Shown piece by piece: positions 41,896 to 49,600 of a stretch of 64,000 bases of DNA. The position numbers and the translations under genes are program-made. How positions within the stretch are numbered: the first letter of the stretch is position 1; each line of letters starts with the position of its first letter. The DNA lies in the NCBI GenBank assembly GCA_902799045.1, contig CADBZH010000012.1, forward strand, positions 1 through 64,000, given 5' to 3'. The notes beneath the pieces are model-generated. The model made no database searches, had not been told where the DNA came from, and saw only the letters and a program-made list of their open reading frames with translations. The stretch is from an uncultured Eubacteriales bacterium (GTDB taxonomy: Bacteria > Bacillota > Clostridia > Christensenellales > Aristaeellaceae).

Positions 41896-42906
41896 ATGAA
41901 ACGGACGACAGCGGTGATTCTGGCGCTGCTCATGGTGGCGCTTCTACCGGCGGAGGCAGAACCGATGAACTGGAACGAGAATACAAGTATCGATGCGGTG
42001 ATGGCCTACCCTGGCTTCGGGGATTGGGGACGGCTGATCTTCCCGGCGGACGAGGGCTACTACAGCGGCAGCACGCTCAAGGACCTGCGCCTGACCTGGT
42101 ACAGCAACATCCAGCCCGCAAAGACGGTGGAGATCGTCAATTATCTCAGGGCAAAGGCAGACGCTGGCGAGACAGTCTTTTACGACATCTACACCGACGC
42201 GGAGAAAGCTGCTGATCCATGGAAGGCGGACACGGGACTGTTCTTCTTCAAGGCCGATTGTCGGCGTGATAATGATCCCGCCGACCCGCGCGACGGCGGC
42301 GATGCCGCCCGTCCGCTAATCGCCCAATCCCTGGCGAAGTTCGCCATCTGCAACGCAGGCGGCGGGTTCGCCTACGTCGGGGCCATGCACGACAGCTTTC
42401 CCCACGCGCTGGAACTGAGCAAGAAAGGATATAACGCCTTTGCGCTGATCTACCGTCCCGGCGCACAGACTGCCTGCGAGGATCTGGCGCGGGCCATCGC
42501 CTTCATTCACGAGCACGCGGAGGAGCTGGAAGTGGATATGAATGACTACTCCCTCTGGGGCGGCAGCGCAGGCGCGAGGATGGCGGCGTGGCTGGGCAGC
42601 TACGGCACAGCGGCCTTTGGTGAGAAGGAATATCCCCGCCCCGGCGCAGTGATCATGCAGTACACAGGTCTCAGCGAGATCTACGGCAACGAGCCGCCCA
42701 CTTACAACTGTGTGGGCACGAATGACGGCATTGCCAGCTACCGCACCATGGAAAGGCGTATCGCGGCGATTCGGTCAAACGGCACCGACGCCATGATTGA
42801 GGTGTTCCCCGGCCTTTCCCACGGCTTCGGGCTGGGCACGGGTACGGTCGCCGAGGGCTGGATCGACAACGCGGTGGCATTCTGGGAAAGGAATATGAAC
42901 CGATAA
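41896..42906 (+). CDS. Secreted alpha/beta hydrolase (BD-FAE/acetyl-xylan-esterase-like)
   Basis: A 336-residue protein with a signal peptide (MKRTTAVILALLMVALLPAEA). The core motifs are FAICNAGGGFAYVGAMHDSFP (oxyanion region), WGGSAGARMAAWLGS (nucleophile Ser) and GLSHGFGLGTGT (catalytic His). Between FFFKAD and KFAIC there is an extra stretch of ~25 residues (RRDNDPADPRDGGDAARP) where, as I recall it, relatives have only a few residues (such as GNPGA). It is encoded at about 42253-42335 and looks like an in-frame insertion. Start and Shine-Dalgarno are ordinary. It is the third gene of the operon. Confidence 0.85.
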   Translation: MKRTTAVILALLMVALLPAEAEPMNWNENTSIDAVMAYPGFGDWGRLIFPADEGYYSGSTLKDLRLTWYSNIQPAKTVEIVNYLRAKADAGETVFYDIYTDAEKAADPWKADTGLFFFKADCRRDNDPADPRDGGDAARPLIAQSLAKFAICNAGGGFAYVGAMHDSFPHALELSKKGYNAFALIYRPGAQTACEDLARAIAFIHEHAEELEVDMNDYSLWGGSAGARMAAWLGSYGTAAFGEKEYPRPGAVIMQYTGLSEIYGNEPPTYNCVGTNDGIASYRTMERRIAAIRSNGTDAMIEVFPGLSHGFGLGTGTVAEGWIDNAVAFWERNMNR

Positions 42907-42922
42907 AGGGGAGAAAAACATC

Positions 42923-43285
42923 ATGAAGGAACAGGTATTGAAGCAGTCTCAGGTATTCTGGAAGGGCCTTGAAAAGGCCGACACAGCAGTCATGCGCTCA
43001 GTGTGTGACGATAAGTGCTTCTTTGTCCATATCGGCGGGAACTGCGATCTGGACAAGGAGATGGAAGCCTTCGACAAAAAGATCTTCCAGCCCACAGAGA
43101 TCACCCTGCACGGCCAGGAAGCCCGCCTGTTCGGTGACGCAGCCATCGTCATCAGCGACGTGGATTACGGCCTGCTGCTGGGCGGCCAGCCCACGACCCA
43201 CCATTTCACCACCACGGAGGTTTTCCAGAAACAGGGCGACGCGTGGAAGCTGATCCAGTTCACTTTCACGGCCTTGGTGCATTGA
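42923..43285 (+). CDS. NTF2/SnoaL-like protein (DUF4440-type)
   Basis: A 120-residue single-domain NTF2-like fold: helix QVFWKGLEKADTAVMRSVC, strand CFFVHIGGN, then VISDVDYGLLL and the final strand AWKLIQFTFTALVH. Such proteins are small ligand-binding or isomerase-type enzymes. Its start follows GGGGAGAAAA. It ends nine bases before the reductase gene. Function cannot be read from sequence. Confidence 0.75.
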   Translation: MKEQVLKQSQVFWKGLEKADTAVMRSVCDDKCFFVHIGGNCDLDKEMEAFDKKIFQPTEITLHGQEARLFGDAAIVISDVDYGLLLGGQPTTHHFTTTEVFQKQGDAWKLIQFTFTALVH

Positions 43286-43293
43286 GGCGCGGT

Positions 43294-43998
43294 ATGGACA
43301 GGCCGAAGATCATCTGCCACATCCTGCAAAGTGTGGACGGCAACATTGACGGCGACTTTTTTACCGTTCCGGAGATTGGCTCCGCGTACCGGGAGTTTTC
43401 CCGCATCCGGGAAGAATTCGCCTGTGACGCCGTCATCAGCGGGGCGACGACCGCCGCGGAGATCTATCGCGGCGGGTTCATCGGAATCCTGCCGCAAGCC
43501 TCCGAACGCTGGCCCCGCACGAACTGGAAGGCCGCAAGCGCGGAGAAGTACGCGGTCGTCATCGACGGCACAGGCTCCGTGCGCTGGGAAAGCGGCAACG
43601 TCGAGCGCAGGGGCGAGAAGCTGCACGTCATCGCCGTCTTGCAGGAGAATGCCAGCGACGCCTACATAAGCCACCTCTGCAAGGCGGGAATATCCTATAT
43701 CTTTGCCGGGAAGGACGGCCTGGACCTGCCGCTGGCGGCGCGAAAGCTGAAGGAGCTGTTCGGCATAGAATCCATGCTGCTTTCCGGCGGCGGGGTCGTG
43801 GACTGGTCCTTCCTGCAAGCTGGTCTGATCGACGAGATCAGCCTGGTCGTTCCGCCGGTGATCGACGGCGGGGTCAGGCTGCCCTCCGCCTTCGACGATT
43901 CACCGTTAGCTGTCGGCCACGCGCCGGTCGCGCTTAAGCTGGCGGACGTACAGCGCCTGGAGGGAGACGCTCTGTGGCTTCGTTATGTGTCCACATAG
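43294..43998 (+). CDS. RibD-C/dihydrofolate-reductase-fold NADPH reductase
   Basis: A 234-residue reductase with the RibD C-terminal fold: ICHILQSVDGNIDGDF, DAVISGATTAAEIYRG and LLSGGGVVDWSFLQAGLIDEI, the typical NADP-site Gly run and DE pair. The ATG at 43294 is taken because the GAGG site lies upstream; an in-frame ATG at 43243 overlaps the previous gene. Stand-alone proteins of this fold reduce unknown small ketones or pyrimidines, not necessarily riboflavin intermediates. Last gene of its operon. Confidence 0.85.
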   Translation: MDRPKIICHILQSVDGNIDGDFFTVPEIGSAYREFSRIREEFACDAVISGATTAAEIYRGGFIGILPQASERWPRTNWKAASAEKYAVVIDGTGSVRWESGNVERRGEKLHVIAVLQENASDAYISHLCKAGISYIFAGKDGLDLPLAARKLKELFGIESMLLSGGGVVDWSFLQAGLIDEISLVVPPVIDGGVRLPSAFDDSPLAVGHAPVALKLADVQRLEGDALWLRYVST

Positions 43999-44007
43999 TA
44001 CCATCTA

Positions 44008-44024
44008 TATACGTGAAGCGTATA
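44008..44024. promoter_or_regulatory. Likely LysR operator (dyad 2)
   Basis: TATACG-TGAAG-CGTATA, the same 6-5-6 dyad as at 40336-40352. It lies about 40 bases upstream of an extended -10 (TGATATAGT, 44065-44073) and about 100 bases before the carboxymuconolactone-decarboxylase-like gene. Confidence 0.7.
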
Positions 44025-44064
44025 CCGGTATTGATAATAAGTAATGTACATTCGCGGAAAACTC

Positions 44065-44073
44065 TGATATAGT
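44065..44073 (+). promoter_or_regulatory. Extended -10 promoter of the CMD/AKR/flavodoxin operon
   Basis: TGATATAGT at 44065-44073 with no strong -35; a weak -35 is compatible with activation from the dyad upstream. Confidence 0.5.
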
Positions 44074-44120
44074 ATTCACAGAAACAATAGGCGACGTGAA
44101 TACAAAAGGAGGAAGCACCC

Positions 44121-44447
44121 ATGGCACAGAAACAGACCGCAGGCCGGGATCGTCTCGGCAAGCTCGCGCCTCAGTTCGCGGCGCTCAATGACGATGTGCT
44201 CTTTGGTGAGGTTTGGGCGCGGGAGGAGCAGCTTTCCGAGAGGGACCGCAGTATGATTACCATAGCGGCTCTTTTCTCGGCGGGGCTGTACCCTCAACTG
44301 AAATCCCACCTGATCCTGGGCAAGGCCCACGGCATCACAAAGCAGGAAGCCGTCGAGATCGTGACCCAGCTGGCATTCTACTGTGGCTGGCCCAAAGCGT
44401 GGAGCACCTTCCCGATGATCGACGAAGTCTGGCCCAACGAGGAATAA
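44121..44447 (+). CDS. Carboxymuconolactone-decarboxylase-family protein
   Basis: A 108-residue CMD/AhpD-like helical protein. It contains RDRSMITIAALFSAGLYPQLKSHL and the family helix KQEAVEIVTQLAFYCGWPKAWS. It has one Cys (YCGW), not the CxxC of AhpD peroxidase adaptors, so it is closer to the decarboxylase-type branch. GGAGGAAGC precedes the ATG. It is followed after 11 bases by the aldo/keto reductase. Confidence 0.88.
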   Translation: MAQKQTAGRDRLGKLAPQFAALNDDVLFGEVWAREEQLSERDRSMITIAALFSAGLYPQLKSHLILGKAHGITKQEAVEIVTQLAFYCGWPKAWSTFPMIDEVWPNEE

Positions 44448-44458
44448 GGAGGTACAAC

Positions 44459-45298
44459 ATGGAATACTTTACCCTGAATAATGGCATCAAGATGCCGATG
44501 GCGGGCATCGGTGTGTTTATGATGAGCCCCGCGGAGGCGGAGGCCGCCGTAGAGAGCGCCCTCAAAAGCGGCGTGCGGCTGATCGACTCGGCCAACGGCT
44601 ATATGAACGAGAGCGGCACTGGCCGGGGCATCAGGAACAGCGGCGTCGCGCGGGAGGACATCTTCCTGGTGACGAAGCTGTGGCCCACGGTATATGAGAA
44701 GGAGACCGCCATCGACGAGACGCTGGCGCGTCTGGGCACGGACTATATTGACCTGCTGTTCCTGCACCAGCCCACCGACAACTGGCGCGAGGGCTACAGG
44801 GCCATCGAGAAGGCCTGCAAGGCGGGCAAGGTGAAGGCCATCGGCCTGTCCAACTTCCCGGATGAGCTGCTTATGGAGGCCATCGACACCATGGAGATCA
44901 AGCCTCAGGTGGTACAGGTGGAGGCCCATCCCTACTTCCCGCAAACTGAACTCAAGCAGCTTCTCGCCAAGACCGGCATGGCGCTGATGGCCTGGTATCC
45001 GCTGGGCCACGGCGACAAGACGCTGATCCAGCAGCCGGTGTTCACCGAGCTGGCGGCGAAGTACGGCAAGTCCAACGCCCAGATCATCCTGCGCTGGCAC
45101 GTGCAGAGCGGCAACATCGTCATCCCCGGCTCCAAGAACCCCGCCCACATCCGGGACAACTTCGATATCTTCGACTTCGCCCTGACCGAAGAGGATATGG
45201 CCGCCATCGCGAAGGTGAACAGCGGCGTGCGCTACTATACCGCCACGCCGGAAACCATCGCCGCCTACGCGAAGATGGAGCTGCAGCCCGACCTGTGA
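44459..45298 (+). CDS. Aldo/keto reductase
   Basis: A 279-residue NADPH-dependent reductase. The start is the ATG at 44459 behind AGGAGG; a longer frame from 44213 overlaps the previous gene. Catalytic-tetrad context is visible: LIDSANGY (Asp and Tyr), FLVTKLW (Lys) and LLFLHQPT (His). The cofactor region has IPGSKNPAHIRDNFD. The family reduces aldehydes and ketones. The stop overlaps the ribosome site of the next gene. Confidence 0.95.
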   Translation: MEYFTLNNGIKMPMAGIGVFMMSPAEAEAAVESALKSGVRLIDSANGYMNESGTGRGIRNSGVAREDIFLVTKLWPTVYEKETAIDETLARLGTDYIDLLFLHQPTDNWREGYRAIEKACKAGKVKAIGLSNFPDELLMEAIDTMEIKPQVVQVEAHPYFPQTELKQLLAKTGMALMAWYPLGHGDKTLIQQPVFTELAAKYGKSNAQIILRWHVQSGNIVIPGSKNPAHIRDNFDIFDFALTEEDMAAIAKVNSGVRYYTATPETIAAYAKMELQPDL

Positions 45299-45306
45299 GG
45301 TGTAAA

Positions 45307-45795
45307 ATGAGCGACAAGCTGGTACTCTATTTCTCTGTCTATGGTACCGCAAGGGCTGTAGCGGAGGAGATCGTCCGGCAGACTGGCGCAGACATCGCTG
45401 AGATTAAGCCCGCCGTGCCGTATGACAATGATCGCTCTCACTACAACGCTTTGGCAAAGCTGGCCAAAAAGGAACACGACGAGGATATGCGTCCGGCCAT
45501 TGCCTGGACGCTCCCTGTCGCGGAACATGAAACGATCTACATTGGTTATCCGATGTGGTGGTACACCTTCCCGATGATCATCTACACACTGTTCGATCAA
45601 TACGACTTCAGCGGCAAGACGATTATTCCTTTCAACACCCACATGGGCAGCGGCGATGGCGGCACCTATGCCACGATCAGGAAGCTTGCTCCGAACGCCA
45701 CCGTGCTGGACGGCCTGCCGGTGGAGATGAAGCAAGCCGAACGGGGCGACGCACAGCGCATCGTACAATGGTTGAAATCAATAGGACAGATTTGA
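45307..45795 (+). CDS. Flavodoxin-like protein
   Basis: A 162-residue FMN-binding flavodoxin. The ATG at 45307 has GAGG at 45297-45300. FMN loops: YFSVYGTARAVAEEI, IYIGYPMWWYTFPMIIYTL and FNTHMGSGDGGTYATI. It is the second flavodoxin of the regulon and similar in length and order to the first, without its 3' extension. Probable FMN quinone reductase or electron carrier for the neighbouring enzymes. Confidence 0.92.
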   Translation: MSDKLVLYFSVYGTARAVAEEIVRQTGADIAEIKPAVPYDNDRSHYNALAKLAKKEHDEDMRPAIAWTLPVAEHETIYIGYPMWWYTFPMIIYTLFDQYDFSGKTIIPFNTHMGSGDGGTYATIRKLAPNATVLDGLPVEMKQAERGDAQRIVQWLKSIGQI

Positions 45796-45803
45796 TCCCT
45801 CTG

Positions 45804-45842
45804 CAGGAAGGCGCGCAGTACCAATGCCGCCTTCCTGTTTTC
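45804..45842 (+). terminator. Intrinsic terminator after the CMD/AKR/flavodoxin operon
   Basis: CAGGAAGGC pairs with GCCTTCCTG around ~18 bases and is followed by TTTTC. It lies ten bases after the flavodoxin stop. Confidence 0.8.
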
Positions 45843-45872
45843 GCTAAGGCAGCTGCATCAGTAACCAGGTGG

Positions 45873-46049
45873 TTATAGTGCCCAAGGACTGGATAGGTAG
45901 GGTGTTATGAGGTTGACCGACGCAAAGACCTCATCCGAAAACATATTGCCGACCACGATCTCATCGACCAGCGTTGCGATGATCTCCAACAGCACGCCCG
46001 CGGTCGCCCCGAGGAAAACGGGGAAAAACCGCACGTCCTTCCTGTCCAT
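45873..46049 (-). pseudogene. N-terminal fragment of a MATE-family efflux transporter
   Basis: A 58-codon leftward frame from an ATG at 46049 reads FFPVFLGATAGVLLEIIATL, then DEIVVGNMFSDEVFASVNLI. This is the first helix and loop of MATE efflux proteins (normally ~450 residues). It ends in unrelated codons and a stop at 45873. Everything after the first ~50 residues is lost. Its 5' side lies next to MITE-like sequence (46138-46210). Confidence 0.75.
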
Positions 46050-46137
46050 CGCGTTTCATCTTTCCTTCTGCTGCAAGATTAAATGGATCTTTATTCAATG
46101 CCGATATACCAATGGGCACGAATTTGCTAATGCAAGT

Positions 46138-46210
46138 CGAGGAAAAGCAACACAGAAATGCAGTCAAAAACGCCGAAAATGCGCTTCAGGGATTTTAGAA
46201 ACACACTCTA
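46138..46210. repeat. MITE-like element, right part (copy 2)
   Basis: The internal block AGGAAAAGCAACACAGAAAT (46140-46159) and the right terminal repeat ending TTTAGAAACACACTCTA (46194-46210) are present; the left end is missing. With copy 1 it reconstructs an element of about 160-170 bases. Bases 46211-46413 after it hold a GC-rich hairpin (about 46286-46319, GCGGGC...GCCCGC) and no gene. Confidence 0.65.
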
Positions 46211-46413
46211 AAGTCATTTTATCAAATAAATCCGGAATGTTTAAGAGGGAATCCAACAATTGTGCGACAAACAGGGCCGCAGTCAGGCGGCGGGCCGGGC
46301 GCTTTTCGCGCCGCCCGCACGGGATTGGAGGGGAAATGCCCCGCCGAACCGGATATTCACAGAAAAGCCGCATAATATTGTAAAAAAATTCCCTGAAATT
46401 GTTACTTGAAATG

Positions 46414-46442
46414 TAGACAGATAGAGGGTTGGATGTTATAAT
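46414..46442 (+). promoter_or_regulatory. Promoter of the giant adhesin gene
   Basis: TAGACA (46414-46419), 17 bases and TATAAT (46437-46442), with extended -10 TGT at 46434-46436. It is one of the strongest promoters in the window. Confidence 0.8.
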
Positions 46443-46619
46443 AAGTATGGATTATAGTAGGGTGGTATCAGGTGGAAAAGACAGCCTGTCTGGCGGCCCG
46501 GCCGATGCCCCCGACCCACAAGAATGAAAGCCGCTTCGGGGAGCAGGCCCCGGGAGGAGCGGGACGAATAGAACGGCTGCGCGGAGCAAAGCGCCGCGTC
46601 GCGACTTGGGAGAGCGTCT
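46443..46619 (+). promoter_or_regulatory. Long GC-rich leader of the adhesin gene
   Basis: About 170 bases separate the promoter from the ATG at 46620. They hold several self-complementary runs (AGACAGCCTGTCT near 46480; GGCCCGGGAGGAGCGGG region). The ribosome-site candidate close to the ATG is only TGGGAGAGCG. I tested it by eye against c-di-GMP-I, SAM and T-box consensus and found no match. It may be a structured regulatory leader of unknown class. Confidence 0.4.
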
Positions 46620-49600
46620 ATGAATAACTTCGAGAAAAACAATCAATCCATCAATGCGCGGGACCTCGGCGTCGACGCGCAGCAGGGCGGCGCGCGCCTG
46701 AACCGGCGCTTCCTGAAGCGCCTGCTCAGCCTGCTGCTGGCCGTCTATCTGGTCATCAATTCCTGCGCCTTTGCGACGGATGACGGCGACCTGCTTCCCG
46801 GAACCGCGGCCGGCACCGTGACGAGCATCCTGGAGGAGCTGCCGGAGGAATTCCCGGAGGAGGTCACCGACCTGGCGCTGGGCGACGACGTGTCGGCCGC
46901 CGAGACGTTCGATCCGAATACCTTCATCTATATTCTCGGCGAGGACGAGACGGAGCTGTCCCTCAACGGTCTGATCGAGCTGCTCAAGATGCCCGTCAAG
47001 CCGGAGGATATCCAGAGCGTGAGCGTGCTGGGCAGCGAGGACGACCTGGTGGCCGACCTGTCCGAGCCGCTGACCGTGATGGCCGTGGAGGAGGACCATA
47101 TCATCTACGTCAACCGCTTCTTTGCCGAGGCGGGCCTGGCGATCTATACCCTGGACGACATGTATACCCTGAAGCTGCGCAACGTCCTGGCGGACGGCAG
47201 CGTGGACCTGCCCGTGGAGGAGCAGGGCGAGCTGGAGCTGGGCGACGAGGGCACCGGCCTGGAAACGACCATGGACACCCTCTACAGCTATTCCATGGAG
47301 GCGACCGACGGCCATGTGACCCTCGGCGAGCTCCTGAACGCGGTGCGGCTGCAGCTGCTGCTGCGCAGCGTGGAGTCCGTCGGCGTCGTCGAAAAGTATG
47401 GCGGCGAGGCGCAGCGCGTGTCCGTGGCCCGGGTGAACGACGATTTCTCCATCACGGTGCTGGCGGATTTCGACGAGCTGGAGCTGGCCGTCTGCACCGC
47501 GGACGACATCTATACCATCGCGCTGCTGAATGGCAGGGCGGCTGAGGCGACCGAGGCCCCCACTGAGGCGCCGACGGAACAGCCCACCGAAGAACCGACC
47601 GAAGAACCCACCGAAACGCCTGCCGAAGAGCCGACGCCCGAGCCGGTCGAGGAGATCGAGGCGGAGCTGACCGAAGCGCCGACCGAGGAACCCACCGAGG
47701 CGCCGACAGAGGAGCCGACCGAGGAACCCGCCGAGGCGCCGACGGAGGAGTCGACCGAGGAACCCACCCCGGAACCCACCGAGGAACCGACGCCGGAACC
47801 CACCCCGGAACCGGTTGAGGAGATCGAGGTGGAGCTGACCGAGGCCCCGACGGCCGAACCGACCGAAGCGCCTGAACCGACCGAAGCGCCCAAGCCGGAG
47901 CCGGTCGCTGAGATCCTCTATCCGGCGCAGACCTTCACGGGCCGCACGGCCCGCGTCCGCGTGACCGCCGAAGCGCCCGAGGGCGCGTTCCCGGAGGGCA
48001 CGCGCATGGTGGTGCGCCCGGTTTTGAGCCGGGTGACGCTGGACACCATCGCCGACACCGTCTCCGACGACTTCGTCGAGGTGGAGCAGGTCTACGCGGC
48101 GGACATCGCCTTCTACAACGCCGAGGGCGAGGAGATCGAGCCGCTGCTGCCCATCTCCGTGGTGATGACTGTGGACGAGATCGAGGACGAGCTGGACGCT
48201 GTCGTCGTGCACATGGACGACGAGGGCGCGACCGAGATCGTCGAGCAGAGCGACGCGCCGGAGGCCGACGGCGGCAAGCTGGCGCTGAACGTGGAGCTGC
48301 CCGCGGCTGAAGCGACCGAAGTCGGAAACGAACCGACCGAGGTCGGTGGAGAAACGGCGCTGACCATCGAGGCGGACGGCTTCTCCGTCTACGCCGTGGT
48401 GGTGACCCGCACCATCGAGACCCGCTACATCGACGCCGACGGCGCGACCTACGCCATCGAGGTCGGCTTCGGTGCGGAAGCGGGCATTCCCGCCGACGCC
48501 GAATTGCAGGTTGCCGAGCTGACCGGCGACGAGGGCGAGGACTACGTCGCCCGGGCCGCCGAGGCGCTGGACGTGAATGGCAGCCAGGTCGCCTACGCCA
48601 AGGCCCTGGATATTTCCATACTGGTGGACGGCGCGCCCGTCCAGCCCGACATCCCCGTGTCCGTGTCCATCAGGCTGATGGACGCCCCGGACCTGAGCGC
48701 GCTTGAAAATGTCAATGTGGTTCACCTGGGCCGCAAGGCTGAAGTCATCGACTGTGAAGTACGGCAGGAATCCGTCGGCTTTGAGGCGGATGGCTTCTCG
48801 GTGTACGTGGTTGTCGCAACCACCCTCGAACAGAAGCTCACAGCATCTGATGGAAATGAATATTTAGTTACCGTTACATACGATTCCGCCTCCGGTATCC
48901 CGGAGAACGCGGAACTCATTGTCTCTGAAATCAAAGAGGGGGACGATGGGTACGATCAGTATGTAGCCGAAAGTGCCGAAAAACTGGATATTTCAGCCGA
49001 AAATGTGTCGCTTGCGAGACCTTTTGACATTACTCTGAAGAATCCTGAGACAGGCGAGGAATATCAGCCGAATGAGGCTGTCAAGGTCAGTATTGAATTA
49101 TTATCCGAAGATCTGAATGAATATGCAAATATAGACGTCGTCCACTTTGGTGAAGAGACCGAGATCATGGACGCAAGCATAAACGGAGATGCCGTTGAGT
49201 TTGAGACGGATGGGTTCTCGGTGTATGTTTTGTGCGCCTATACGGTGGACTTCCACTGGGGCGATTATACCTATTCCATCGCGGGCGAGAGCGAAATCGC
49301 CCTGTCTGCCCTGCTTGAAAAGCTGGGCGTGACCGAGATCGCGCTTAATGATATCAAGGATGCCACCTTCTCCAACCCGGAGCTGGTCGGGGTGGAAAAG
49401 CTGGATGCCGATTGGCTGCTTCGCTCCCTCGCGCCCTTCCATACCGAAGAGGCGCTGGTTCTCGCGCTCAAAAATGGCGAGACGGTGGAGATCAAGGTCA
49501 CGGACGCGGTGACGCTGCCTGCCAACGGAACATGGGATAATGGCACTAAAGGAAGCGGAACCTGGGAAGTGGATGAAAACGGTGTGCTGACTCTCTCCGG

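Noticed and set aside
45907-46383. A 158-codon plus-strand frame
   Set aside because: It is antisense to the MATE fragment and then crosses the MITE-like end; its composition is Ser/Arg-rich noise.
46443-46619. c-di-GMP-I riboswitch before the adhesin
   Set aside because: The conserved aptamer strings (GCAAACC-type and tetraloop-receptor parts) are not found; left as an unassigned leader.
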